A stretch of DNA of 64,000 nucleotides. Source: Streptomyces capillispiralis. Its GTDB lineage: Bacteria; Actinomycetota; Actinomycetes; Streptomycetales; Streptomycetaceae. Shown here in pieces: positions 1 through 8,492 of this stretch (position 1 is the stretch's first letter; every line of letters begins with the position of its first letter). The position numbers and the translations under genes were made by a program. Location: contig NZ_VIWV01000001.1 of NCBI RefSeq assembly GCF_007829875.1, positions 5,116,501-5,180,500 of the forward strand, given 5' to 3'. The notes under the pieces are model-generated. The model made no database searches. It was given only the letters and a program-made list of their open reading frames with translations, and was not told the origin of the DNA.

Positions 1-1
1 T

Positions 2-1522
2 GAGCGCAAGCGTCGGGTGGGCGGCTGGTTCTACGTCGACATGGTCAAGGCACTCGACGAGAATGAGGACCGCGAGGACGCGATCCGTTTCATCCCGCCC
101 TCACGCAAGGTGGTCAACTTCCGTGGGGAGGTACTGGAGGACTACTCGACTCGGGAGTTGGAGTACCGGCACCGCGTCTTCCCGCTGCGATGCCTCTTCG
201 ACAACTCCTGGGGCGACGGCTTCGCCCGCCACTGGGGTTTCGCACCGGATGCGATGGAGCTCTGGTACAGCTTCCGGGACGGCTTCATCCGGTCGTTCGA
301 TCTCTACCACTTCCCGGTCATCCAACTCGGCAAGGACACCCCGCGTCAGGCCGTCTGCCAGGTCTTCGAGAAGGTCAACACGGGCGGAGTCACGCTCACC
401 GTCTTCGAGTTACTGACGGCGACGTACGCTGCCGACGAGTTCGACCTGCGGCGTCACTGGCATGAGTGCCGTTCCGCCTGGGAGGCACCCGAGTACGCCA
501 TCCTGCGGGAGGTCTCCAACACCGACTTCCTCCAGGCGGTCACTCTCCTCGCCACCGCCGAGCGGCGGCGTCGAGAGGAAGAGGCTGGCACGGACGAGGA
601 GCGCCTGCCGCGCATCGGCTGCAAACGCAAGGACATGCTCGCGCTGGGTCTGGAGGACTACCGGCGGTACGCGCCCGACGTCGTCGCCGGCTTCAAGGCC
701 GCCGCCAGATTCCTGCGTCAGCAGTTCGTCTTCGATACGCGTTTCCTCCCGTACGGCACGCAGCTCATCCCGCTGGCGGCGATCTTCGCCCTCGCCGGCA
801 AGGACGCGGAGACCGCGGGTGCGCAGGAGAAACTGGCCCGCTGGTACTGGTGCGGGGTGTTCGGCGAGCTGTACGGCGGAACAACCGAGACCCGGTTCAA
901 CCTCGACCTCCCCGACGTCGTCGACTGGATTCGCGGCTCCACATATGAACCTCGTACGGTCACCCAGGCACAATTCGCGGCGAGTCGCCTGCTGACCCTG
1001 CGGACCCGGCAGAGCGCCGCGTACAAGGGCATCTACGCGCTCCTGCTCAAGGCGGGTGCCGCGGACTGGAGGACGGGGGAGAAAGCGGAAGTCAGCGTCT
1101 ACTTCGACGAAGCGATGGACATCCATCACATCTTCCCGCAGGTCTGGTGCCAGAAGAACGGTTACGAGCGCTCCGTCTACAACTCCATCGTCAACAAGGC
1201 ACCGTTGACCGCACGCACCAACCGGATCATCGGCGGCCACGCACCGTCCGAGTATCTGCAGCGGCTCGCCAAGGCGGCCGAGACCAGTCCGGAGGGCGTC
1301 GAGCAGCGGGTCAGGACACACCTCGCGGACCCCGGGCTGATGCGGGCCGATGACTTCGACGCCTTCTTCGAGAAGCGGCGGAAGGCGCTGCAGGAACACA
1401 TCGCCGCGGCGATGGGCAAACCGGTGGTGGACGACCACATCCCGGGCCAGCGGCCTGAGGCGGCGGTCCGAGTCGCGGAAGACGGGCTGGAAGCCGGCAT
1501 CTCCGTCCCTGCGGAGCCGTGA
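2..1522 (+). CDS. DUF262/DUF1524 (HNH) nuclease-like protein, 5' truncated
   Basis: The frame is open from base 2, so the true start lies left of the window. A GTG at 17 falls inside the domain and is unlikely to be the start. The visible part holds the C-terminal half of a DUF262 (GmrS/ParB-like) domain, with FEKVNTGG near residue 120. A C-terminal HNH of the DUF1524 type follows, with DIHHIFPQ near residue 374 and a downstream Asn-rich segment. This layout is that of single-chain GmrSD-like type IV restriction enzymes, in which DUF262 uses nucleotide and the HNH domain cuts modified phage DNA. No partner gene is visible. It lies on the 3'-end side of a tRNA-Arg gene, a usual place for mobile defence genes. 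Anti-phage activity is inferred. Confidence 0.8.
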   Translation, partial: ERKRRVGGWFYVDMVKALDENEDREDAIRFIPPSRKVVNFRGEVLEDYSTRELEYRHRVFPLRCLFDNSWGDGFARHWGFAPDAMELWYSFRDGFIRSFDLYHFPVIQLGKDTPRQAVCQVFEKVNTGGVTLTVFELLTATYAADEFDLRRHWHECRSAWEAPEYAILREVSNTDFLQAVTLLATAERRRREEEAGTDEERLPRIGCKRKDMLALGLEDYRRYAPDVVAGFKAAARFLRQQFVFDTRFLPYGTQLIPLAAIFALAGKDAETAGAQEKLARWYWCGVFGELYGGTTETRFNLDLPDVVDWIRGSTYEPRTVTQAQFAASRLLTLRTRQSAAYKGIYALLLKAGAADWRTGEKAEVSVYFDEAMDIHHIFPQVWCQKNGYERSVYNSIVNKAPLTARTNRIIGGHAPSEYLQRLAKAAETSPEGVEQRVRTHLADPGLMRADDFDAFFEKRRKALQEHIAAAMGKPVVDDHIPGQRPEAAVRVAEDGLEAGISVPAEP

Positions 1523-1848
1523 CACCCTGGCCCGTGGCTGAGCGCCGGGCACGTGCTGCTCGAGCACGGGCTCCCCAGGAAGCTGGTCCGGTCTGTCGCG
1601 GTACGACCGGCACGGATCGGGTCTTCCCGGAGGGCTACGGTCCGGGTCTTCCCGGACGGCTGAGGTCTGTTCAAATTTCCGGCGAGAGCCGGCGCGCGGG
1701 CTGATCCGCTGGCCGGGAGCTTCGACACGAATGCGACACGGTGACCCGGTAAGACCCGATGGCAGTTGCGCAGCCCCGGAACTCGCCCTTGACCCGCAAG
1801 GGGGCGTCCGGGGCCTGGCTCTCCTGGCCGGCACTTGCTCTGACCAGC
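1523..1848. other. Intergenic region between DUF262 gene and tRNA terminator
   Basis: I see no convincing gene here. Short open frames have no ribosome binding site and poor codon bias. A phage-type attachment repeat would be expected in this stretch if an element had entered at the tRNA 3' end, but no second copy of the tRNA end is present in the window. Confidence 0.4.
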
Positions 1849-1875
1849 AAAAAAAGCCCTCCCGAAAGGGAGGGC
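1849..1875 (-). terminator. Intrinsic terminator of tRNA-Arg
   Basis: GCCCTCCC-GAAA-GGGAGGGC forms a perfect 8-bp stem with a tetraloop (1856-1875). On the minus strand it is followed by a run of seven T (A tract at 1849-1855). It starts seven bases beyond the tRNA 3' end, so it ends the tRNA transcript. Confidence 0.9.
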
Positions 1876-1881
1876 GGAGAC

Positions 1882-1957
1882 TGGCGCCCCCGGCAGGACT
1901 CGAACCTGCGGCCAAGCGCTTAGAAGGCGCCTGCTCTATCCACTGAGCTACGGGGGC
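1882..1957 (-). tRNA. tRNA-Arg (anticodon TCT)
   Basis: The reverse complement folds as a 76-nt cloverleaf with an encoded CCA. The acceptor stem GCCCCCG pairs with CGGGGGC and the T arm carries GGTTCGAGTCC. The anticodon stem GGCGC/GCGCT encloses the loop CTTCTAA, giving TCT, which reads the rare AGA/AGG codons. An intrinsic terminator follows. Its 3' end faces the DUF262 gene, the side on which tRNA-integrating elements sit. Confidence 0.95.
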
Positions 1958-2278
1958 CGGGTGTGGTGGCCTCTGTCGCGGTGCCCGGGTGTGGGCCGGT
2001 CCTTGACGTTGCCGGAGACAAGGATAGGGCTCCCGCATCCTTGTCCCTGTTGCCTCGCCTCCGTGCCTCGATGTGGAGGTTCGGTGAAGCGGTCCTGATA
2101 ATCGCAGGCAGGTACGAATCGTGCACCGCTTTTGGCCTCTCGCGCATCGGGTGTTGTGTACTCGTTATGCCTCGACTGTGTCCGTGTCGCAGTCGTCCCT
2201 TCCGCCCCTTGTGTCCTGTCGGCACGCAGACATGCTCATATGCTTCAGAATTCCCCTAAAATTGGGCATTCTTCGCAT
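1958..2278. other. Intergenic region upstream of GTPase pair
   Basis: This is the upstream region of both the minus-strand tRNA and the plus-strand GTPase operon. It is less GC-rich than its surroundings toward the right end (AATTCCCCTAAAATTGGG near 2250), as expected for promoters. TAAAAT at 2257-2262 could be a -10 for the GTPase pair. No gene is supported. Confidence 0.4.
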
Positions 2279-3889
2279 GTGGTGACCTTGGACGTACGGC
2301 CTCAGCTGCTCGACGCACTCTCCGCCCTGCGCGACCGTGTCGCCGCCGCACGCTTTCCGCTGCCCCTGGCGGGGGCCGCACGCGCGCGTGCCAACCGCGA
2401 CGAACTGCTCGCCCAGCTCGACGACTACCTGGTGCCGCGGCTGAGAGACCCCGAGGCGCCCCTGCTCGCCGTCGTCGGAGGGTCCACCGGAGCCGGGAAG
2501 TCCACCCTGGTGAACTCCCTCGTGGGCCGGCGGGTCAGCGAGGCGGGCGTGCTGCGGCCGACCACCCGGACGCCGGTACTCGTCTGCCATCCGGAGGACC
2601 ACCACTGGTTCAGCGGCATGCGGGTGCTGCCCGACCTCACCCGCGTGTGGGTGCCACACCACCAGGACCCGCCGGACGACCTGCTCCTGCCGGGAGAGAA
2701 CCCCGCGCGGGTGCTGCGCGTCGAGACCGCCGACACGCTGCCGCCCGGCCTCGCCCTCCTGGACGCGCCCGACATCGACTCCCTGGTGTCCGACAACCGG
2801 GTCCTCGCCGCCGAACTCATCAGCGCCGCCGACATCTGGGTCATGGTCACCACCGCCGCCCGCTACGCCGACGCCGTCCCCTGGCACATGCTGCGCACCG
2901 CGAAGGAGTACGACGTCACCCTGGTGACCGTCCTGGACCGCGTGCCGCACCAGGTCGTCTCCGAGGTGTCCCGGCAGTACGGCGCCCTGATGACCAAGGC
3001 CGGGCTCGGCCACGTACCGCGTTTCACCGTGCCCGAGCTGCCCGAGTCGGCGTGGGGCGGCGGACTGCTGCCCGCCACCGCCGTGGCGGCCCTGCGGACC
3101 TGGCTCGTCCACCAGACGCTGGACCCCGCCGCGCGGCAGCACGTGATGGCCCGGACCGCGTACGGCGTCCTCGACTCCCTCAAGGCGCGCATGCCCGAAC
3201 TGGCGGGCGCCGCCGCCGCCCAGTACGCCGCCGCCCTGCGGCTCACCCACGCCGTGGACGGGGCGTACGACAGCGAGCACGCGCGCGTGCGGGGGCGGCT
3301 GCAGGCCGGAGCCGTGCTCGCCGGCGACGCGCTCAAGCGGTGGCGCGCCTTCCCCCTTGACTGCACCCCGGGCGAACTCCTCGACACCCTGGTGGAGAGC
3401 CTGTGCGCGCTGCTGCTGTGCGCCGTCGCCGCCGCCGACGAGCGCGTCGACGACGCCTGGCGGCGCGAACCCGCGGCGGACGCCCCCGAGCTCACTGTCC
3501 GCGACCCGGCCCCGGAGAGCGCCGAGCACCGCATCGGCCTGGCCGTACGGCGCTGGCGGCGCGAGCTCGAGGAGTACGCCGAGGACGAGGTGCGCGAGCT
3601 GGACCGCGGTGTCGCACCGGACCCCGAGCTGGTCGCCGCCCTGGTCGCCACGGTGCTCCTCGGCGGCCGGCGGGCCCGCACCGCCGGGGAGGGGCTCGCC
3701 GAGCGGATCGGCGCCCACGGGGCGCTGCGGCTCCGCGACCGGGGCGGACGGCTGCTCCTCGCGGTCGTGGACCGGGTCATGCACGCCGAGCGCGAGCGCC
3801 GGCTCGCCCCGCTCGACGCGCTGGAGGTGCACGCGGAGCCCCAGGCCGAACTGATCGCCGCGTTGTCCGTACTGCAGAAGGAGAGGTGA
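2279..3889 (+). CDS. Dynamin-like GTPase, first of a coupled pair
   Basis: This is a 536-residue P-loop GTPase. G1 is GGSTGAGKST (67-76), G2 is the Thr pair in RPTTRTP, G3 is DAPDIDS (about 161) and G4 is TVLD (about 216) in place of NKxD. The C-terminal half is helical and Ala/Arg-rich, as in bacterial dynamin-like or YfjP-type GTPases that work at membranes or in division. The start is uncertain. GTG 2279 gives the compact N terminus MVTLDVRPQ that I recall from Streptomyces homologues, while an in-frame ATG at 2240 would add 13 residues. The second GTPase begins three bases after its stop, so the two are translationally coupled and may form a heteromer. Confidence 0.75.
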   Translation: MVTLDVRPQLLDALSALRDRVAAARFPLPLAGAARARANRDELLAQLDDYLVPRLRDPEAPLLAVVGGSTGAGKSTLVNSLVGRRVSEAGVLRPTTRTPVLVCHPEDHHWFSGMRVLPDLTRVWVPHHQDPPDDLLLPGENPARVLRVETADTLPPGLALLDAPDIDSLVSDNRVLAAELISAADIWVMVTTAARYADAVPWHMLRTAKEYDVTLVTVLDRVPHQVVSEVSRQYGALMTKAGLGHVPRFTVPELPESAWGGGLLPATAVAALRTWLVHQTLDPAARQHVMARTAYGVLDSLKARMPELAGAAAAQYAAALRLTHAVDGAYDSEHARVRGRLQAGAVLAGDALKRWRAFPLDCTPGELLDTLVESLCALLLCAVAAADERVDDAWRREPAADAPELTVRDPAPESAEHRIGLAVRRWRRELEEYAEDEVRELDRGVAPDPELVAALVATVLLGGRRARTAGEGLAERIGAHGALRLRDRGGRLLLAVVDRVMHAERERRLAPLDALEVHAEPQAELIAALSVLQKER

Positions 3890-3892
3890 CCG

Positions 3893-5845
3893 GTGACCGC
3901 CGTCACTGACCAGGACCACACCGAGCACCCCGATCACTCCGAGCACCCTGATCCCGCCGATCACCCCGCGCACTCGGATCACTCCGAGCGCCCTGAGCGC
4001 TCCAATCCCTCTGATCACTCAGAGCACTCTGATCACCACCAGGCGCGTCACGATCACTCCGAGCGGCCCGGGCGCGACGCCGTGCGTGCGGAGGCCATGA
4101 GCCCCTGGGACGACGGGCTGATCGCGCGGCGGGTGAACGGCGGCGGCGAGGAGGAGCAGCGCGCGGTGAGGGAGTCCCGGGCGTCCGGGCCGCAGACCGT
4201 GACCCCACTGGCGTACGACCCGCAGCTGGGGTCGCGTCTCGACGCGCTGCGCGAGCTGGTGGGGCTCTCCCGCGCCCGGCTCGACCACCGGACCCTCGCC
4301 CAGGCGGGCCGGGTCCTCGAGGAGTCCTCCGCGCGGCGCAGGCTCTCCGGGCAGCACACCGTCGTCGCCATCGCCGGCGCCACCGGCAGCGGCAAGTCAC
4401 AGCTGTTCAACGCGCTGGCCGGAGTCCCCATTTCGGAGACCGGCGTACGGCGGCCGACCACCGCCGCGCCCATCGCGTGCAGCTGGAGCGACGGCGCGGC
4501 GGGCCTCATCGAACGCCTCGGCATCCCGCCCCGGCTCAGGCGGCGGCCCCTGCAGGCCACGACGGACGCCGACGAGCGGCTGCGCGGGCTGGTCCTGGTC
4601 GACCTGCCCGACCACGACTCGGCGGCCGTGCAGCACCGGGAGCAGGTGGACCGCGTGCTGGGGCTGGTCGACGCGGTCATCTGGGTCGTCGACCCGGAGA
4701 AGTACGCCGACGCCATGCTGCACGAGCGCTATCTGCGGCCCATGGCGGCCCACGCGGAGGTCATGTTCGTCGTCCTCAACCAGACCGACCGGCTGCCGGG
4801 GGAGGCCGCCGAGCAGGTCCTGGACGATCTGCGGCGGCTGCTCGACGAGGACGGGATCGTGCTGGGGGAGTACGGCGAGCCCGGCACGAGCGTGCTGGGC
4901 CTGTCCGCGCTGACCGGGGACGGGGTGGGGGAACTGCGGGAGGCGCTCGGCCGGTTCGTGGCCGAGCGCGGGGCCCCGGCCCGCCGGATCTCCGCGGACG
5001 TGGACATCACGGCGGCCCGGTTGTGGCCGGTGTACGCGGCACGCCGGCGCACCGGGCTGAGCGAGGAGGCGCGGGAGGAGTTCGCGGACCGGCTCGCGGA
5101 CGCCGTGGGTGCCACGGCGGCGGGCGAGGCGGCCGAACGCGCCTGGCTGCGCAACGCCAACCGTGCCTGCGGCACGCCCTGGCTGCGGCTGTGGCGCTGG
5201 TGCCAGGAGCGGCGCGAGCCGTCCACCGGGCGGCTGGCGCTGCGGGGGCAGCCCGACGAGGAGGTGACGGCGCGGCAGCGGGTGGAGCAGGCGGTGCGCA
5301 CGGTGGCGGACCGTGCCTCGGCCGGGCTTCCTGCGCCCTGGGCGCAGGCGGTGCGCGAGGCGGCCGCCCGCGGCTCCCAGGGGCTGCCGGAGGCGCTGGA
5401 CGAGCTGGCCGTCCGGGCGGGACTGCCGCCGGGGAGGCCGCCGCGACCGGGGTGGTGGCCCGTGGCCGTGCTCGCCCAGGCGTCGATGACGATCCTTCAG
5501 TTCGTGGGCGGGCTGTGGCTGCTGGGCCAGATCGCCGGGGTCATGGCGCCGAACCTGGGGGTGCCGGTGCTGCTGATGGTGATCGGCATCGTGGGCGGGC
5601 CGCTCATCGAGTGGAGCTGCCGCATGGCGGCCCGGGGGCCGGCCCGCCGGTACGGGCTGGAGGCGGAGAGACGGTTGCGGGAGGCGGCCTCGGGGTGCGG
5701 CCGGGCCCGCGTACTGGACCCGGTGGCGGCGGAGTTGCTGCGGTACCGGGAGGTCAGGGAGCAGTACGGACGGGTCGCGGGAGTGCCGACGGGGACGGGG
5801 ACGGGGACAGGCGTGGGGGTGGGGGTGGGGGCCGGGGGGAGGTAG
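3893..5845 (+). CDS. Dynamin/YfjP-like membrane GTPase, second of the pair
   Basis: This protein has 650 residues and starts at GTG 3893 behind AAGGAGAGG. Residues 5-60 are a low-complexity tail built from Asp-His-Ser-Glu/Pro units (HPDHSEHPD type), which could bind metal. The GTPase core has G1 GATGSGKSQ (about 162), G3 DLPDHDS (about 236) and a good G4 NQTD (about 296). A hydrophobic hairpin around 525-580 should insert in the membrane. The tail is a run of Thr-Gly/Val-Gly pairs encoded by a dinucleotide-like repeat. Pairs with one degenerate and one canonical G4 partner are typical of bacterial dynamin-like operons. The function in Streptomyces (membrane remodelling or sporulation septation) is inferred. 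Confidence 0.75.
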   Translation: MTAVTDQDHTEHPDHSEHPDPADHPAHSDHSERPERSNPSDHSEHSDHHQARHDHSERPGRDAVRAEAMSPWDDGLIARRVNGGGEEEQRAVRESRASGPQTVTPLAYDPQLGSRLDALRELVGLSRARLDHRTLAQAGRVLEESSARRRLSGQHTVVAIAGATGSGKSQLFNALAGVPISETGVRRPTTAAPIACSWSDGAAGLIERLGIPPRLRRRPLQATTDADERLRGLVLVDLPDHDSAAVQHREQVDRVLGLVDAVIWVVDPEKYADAMLHERYLRPMAAHAEVMFVVLNQTDRLPGEAAEQVLDDLRRLLDEDGIVLGEYGEPGTSVLGLSALTGDGVGELREALGRFVAERGAPARRISADVDITAARLWPVYAARRRTGLSEEAREEFADRLADAVGATAAGEAAERAWLRNANRACGTPWLRLWRWCQERREPSTGRLALRGQPDEEVTARQRVEQAVRTVADRASAGLPAPWAQAVREAAARGSQGLPEALDELAVRAGLPPGRPPRPGWWPVAVLAQASMTILQFVGGLWLLGQIAGVMAPNLGVPVLLMVIGIVGGPLIEWSCRMAARGPARRYGLEAERRLREAASGCGRARVLDPVAAELLRYREVREQYGRVAGVPTGTGTGTGVGVGVGAGGR

Positions 5846-5847
5846 CT

Positions 5848-6023
5848 CGGCGGTCCTGCGTGCGGGGTCGTGCGAGCGGGGTCGTGCGTGCGGGGTCCCG
5901 CGGTCGTGCGAGCGGGGTCGTGCGTGCGGGGTCCTGCGGTCGTGCATCCGGGTGGGCCCGCGGTCCTGCGTTCGGGTGGGCCCGGGGTCCTGCGTCGGGT
6001 CGTCCGGAGTGCCTCGTTCGGGT
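5848..6023. repeat. Degenerate 14-bp tandem repeats
   Basis: The gap between the GTPase pair and ssbB is filled with variants of GGTCGTGCGTGCGG, ending in copies expanded by GGGCCCGCGG inserts. About ten units are recognisable. No frame through it looks like a real protein. The rest of the gap to 6220 is ordinary G-rich sequence carrying the ssbB ribosome binding site. Confidence 0.7.
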
Positions 6024-6220
6024 GGCGGGGATGTCCACAGGCTCGTGGTGGTCCACAGCGTCCAGCGGGCCCGGACCGGCGGAGGCAGTCTGGCTTCGAG
6101 GCGGTCGCGGAACGGTTCGCGGCCGCCGTGCCAGACGGCAGCCGTACGGGACGGGCCCGTACGCGTGTCCGCCCGGCGTCGGCGCGGGTGCCGACGGGTC
6201 CGGGCAGGGAGGGAAACGGG

Positions 6221-6700
6221 ATGAACGAGACGATGGTGTGCGTGGTGGGAAACGTGGCGACGCGGCCGGTGTACCGGGAGACGGCGTCCGGCCCGGCGGC
6301 GAGGTTCCGGATGGCGGTCACCTCCCGGTACTGGGACCGGGAGAGGAACGCCTGGGCGGACGGGCACACCAACTTCTTCACGGTGTGGGCCAACCGCCAG
6401 CTCGCCACCAACGCGGCGGCGTCGCTGTCGGTGGGCGAACCGGTGATCGTCCAGGGCCGGCTGAAGGTGCGCACGGAGACGCGTGAGGGGCAGCAGGGCT
6501 GGATGTCGGCGGACATCGACGCGGTCGCGCTCGGCCACGACCTCGCCCGGGGCACGACCGCCTTCCGCCGCGCGCAGCGACCGGAACCGGCTTCGGTGAC
6601 GGATCGTTCCGAGCCCAACTGGGAGAGCCCGCGGCCGGATTCGCCGGCCAAGGACGCCGACGCGGCACAACAGGCGCCGCAACCGGCCGCGGTGACGTGA
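6221..6700 (+). CDS. ssbB: Single-stranded DNA-binding protein, SsbB type
   Basis: This 159-residue protein starts at ATG 6221 behind GGGAGGGA. The N-terminal OB fold (1-110) begins MNETMVCVVGNV and contains the conserved ARFRMAVT and NFFTVWANRQLA stretches. The C terminus is Pro/Glu/Ala-rich and lacks the acidic DDDIPF-type tip used by replicative SSBs to recruit partners. Both points fit the second SSB of Streptomyces, SsbB, which is linked to chromosome segregation during sporulation rather than general replication. It stands alone, with no ribosomal protein genes beside it, again unlike ssbA. Confidence 0.85.
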   Translation: MNETMVCVVGNVATRPVYRETASGPAARFRMAVTSRYWDRERNAWADGHTNFFTVWANRQLATNAAASLSVGEPVIVQGRLKVRTETREGQQGWMSADIDAVALGHDLARGTTAFRRAQRPEPASVTDRSEPNWESPRPDSPAKDADAAQQAPQPAAVT

Positions 6701-6741
6701 AACAGGTGATCACCGCTCGGCGCGGACGCTGACCGAAGCGA

Positions 6742-6794
6742 GGCTTATCGACGGATGCGTGCCGAACCATCCCGGGTGGATTTGTCGATAAGCC
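6742..6794. promoter_or_regulatory. Long inverted repeat downstream of ssbB
   Basis: GGCTTATCGAC (6742-6752) is repeated perfectly in inverted orientation as GTCGATAAGCC (6784-6794), with 31 bases between. It lies 41 bases after the ssbB stop. It could be a factor-dependent terminator or a binding site for the downstream adhesin gene; its AT content is unusual for this DNA. Confidence 0.5.
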
Positions 6795-6880
6795 CTGCCC
6801 GTGAACGCTTCTGCGATAACGATTCCGAGTCGGATCACCGCTCCGACGCGATCACCGGCAAGCGTGGTACGCCGCCTCCT

Positions 6881-6886
6881 TAGGAT
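6881..6886 (+). promoter_or_regulatory. -10 element of the thioester adhesin gene
   Basis: TAGGAT matches the Streptomyces vegetative -10 consensus TAGRRT. No strong -35 is visible. Transcription would start near 6893, giving a leader of about 85 bases before GTG 6979. Confidence 0.5.
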
Positions 6887-6978
6887 TCCGGGCATGGCTC
6901 CCGGGACTCTCGGGGCCGGTGATTCTGCTGGTGGGACCGTCCCCCCACGTCAACGGGTCCTGCTCGGAAGGGATTTCG

Positions 6979-8397
6979 GTGTTTGCTTCGTTCTCCGCGT
7001 GGTCCGCGCGCGGACGTGGGTCGGCCCGCATCACCGCGGGGACGCTGGTGTCCGGTCTCGTCACCACCGCCGTACTGGCCGGCGCCGGTACTGCGACCGC
7101 CGACGACGGTGACGCGACGGAACCGGGCCACAGCGGAGCCGCCGCGACCATAGCCGGGCTCAAGACCTACGGCGCGGCCGTGATCCACGGCGCCACCGGC
7201 GACCAGCAGGTGTCCGCGGGCCTGTTCGAGATGTCCGTCGAGGGCGGCGGCATGCTGCAGACGTACTGCGTCGACATCCACACGCCCACCCAGAAGGACG
7301 CCAAGTACCACGAGACCGCCTGGAGCGGGACCTCGCTGGGCGCCAACGACGACGCGGACAGGATCCACTGGATCCTGCGGAACTCCTACCCGCAGGTGAA
7401 CGACCTGGCGGCGCTCGCGAAGAAGGCGGGCGTGCGCGGCCAGCTCACCGAGCAGGACGCGGCGGCGGGCACCCAGGTGGCCATCTGGCGCCACTCCGAC
7501 GGTGTGGACGTGGACGCCGTCGACCCCCAGGCCGAGCAGCTCGCCGACTATCTGCACAAGAGTGCCCGCAACCAGCCGGAGCCGAAGGCCTCGCTGACCC
7601 TGGACCCGCCGGCGGTCTCCGGCCGTCCGGGCGAGCGGATCGGCCCGGTGACGGTGCGCACGGACGCGCGCGGCGCGACGATCCTGCCGCCCGCGGACGC
7701 CGCCACCAGCGGGGTGCGGATCGTGGACCGCGACGGCGAGCCCGTCACGACCGCGGCCGACGGCGGCCAGATCTTCTTCGAGGTCCCCGAGGACGCGGCC
7801 GCGGCCACCGCGGAGCTCACCGTGCAGGCCTCGACCACGGTGCCCGTGGGCCGTGCCTTCGTCTCCGACAGCCGCAGCCAGACGCAGATCCTGGCCGGCT
7901 CCAGCGAGTCCACCGTCTCGGCGACCGCGAGCGCCACCTGGGCGCTGCAAGGCGCGATACCCGCGCTGTCCGCCCGCGAGAACTGCGCCAAGGGCGGTGT
8001 GGACGTCACCGTCGCCAACCAGGACGACGAGCCGTTCACCTTCGAGCTGGCGGGTGCCGAGCACACCGTCGCGGGCGGCGCGTCCCGCACGGTGACGGTC
8101 GCGCTGAGCGAGGACCAGCCGTACGACTTCACGGTCAAGGGGCCGGGTGGCTTCGAGCAGCGGTTCACCGGCATGCTCGACTGCCTGACCCGGGCCGCCG
8201 AGATCGGCACCACCACCCACACCCTCACCGGGTCGAGCCCCGCTCCCGTCGACGGCACGCCCACCGACACCAACCTCGCGGAGACCGGCGCCGCCGCCGT
8301 CACCCCGTGGATCGCCGGCACCGCCATCGCCCTGGTCGTGCTCGGCGGGGCCGGCCTGGTCGTCACCCGCCGCAGGAGCTCAGCCTCCGGCGACTGA
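6979..8397 (+). CDS. Cell-wall-anchored thioester (TQXA) domain protein
   Basis: This 472-residue surface protein starts at GTG 6979, chosen because GGAAGGGA lies 5-12 bases upstream and a clean signal peptide follows (cleavage near ATA-DD, about residue 41). The mature N terminus is a thioester domain. Cys97 in TYCVD and the TQ of TQVAIW (165-166) should form the internal Cys-Gln thioester that covalently traps a host or surface amine. One or two Ig-like domains follow. Then come LAETG (433-437), a membrane helix and an RRR tail, a class E sortase signal typical of Streptomyces. It should be exported by Sec and linked to the peptidoglycan, probably on hyphae for adhesion. The protein ends cleanly and looks intact. 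Confidence 0.9.
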   Translation: MFASFSAWSARGRGSARITAGTLVSGLVTTAVLAGAGTATADDGDATEPGHSGAAATIAGLKTYGAAVIHGATGDQQVSAGLFEMSVEGGGMLQTYCVDIHTPTQKDAKYHETAWSGTSLGANDDADRIHWILRNSYPQVNDLAALAKKAGVRGQLTEQDAAAGTQVAIWRHSDGVDVDAVDPQAEQLADYLHKSARNQPEPKASLTLDPPAVSGRPGERIGPVTVRTDARGATILPPADAATSGVRIVDRDGEPVTTAADGGQIFFEVPEDAAAATAELTVQASTTVPVGRAFVSDSRSQTQILAGSSESTVSATASATWALQGAIPALSARENCAKGGVDVTVANQDDEPFTFELAGAEHTVAGGASRTVTVALSEDQPYDFTVKGPGGFEQRFTGMLDCLTRAAEIGTTTHTLTGSSPAPVDGTPTDTNLAETGAAAVTPWIAGTAIALVVLGGAGLVVTRRRSSASGD

Positions 8398-8478
8398 CCG
8401 GTCATGGCCGCCCCTGCGGGAGCCGGTACGCCACCCTCCGCGCGCTCTTCGACAGCGGAGGGCCCGGGGACGGTGCGC

Positions 8479-8484
8479 TAGCGT
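8479..8484 (+). promoter_or_regulatory. -10 element implying a leaderless mRNA
   Basis: TAGCGT ends eight bases before the ATG at 8493. No Shine-Dalgarno sequence is present. This spacing puts the transcription start at or within a base or two of the start codon, as in many Streptomyces leaderless genes. Confidence 0.5.
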
Positions 8485-8492
8485 CTGGCCCC

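Noticed and set aside
410..2038. A long minus-strand frame across the DUF262 gene and the tRNA
   Set aside because: It crosses a tRNA and its terminator and reads the complement of a gene with clear HNH motifs.
4397..6682. A 761-codon minus-strand frame over the second GTPase and ssbB
   Set aside because: Arg/Pro-rich mirror of two genes with clear motifs; no ribosome binding site.
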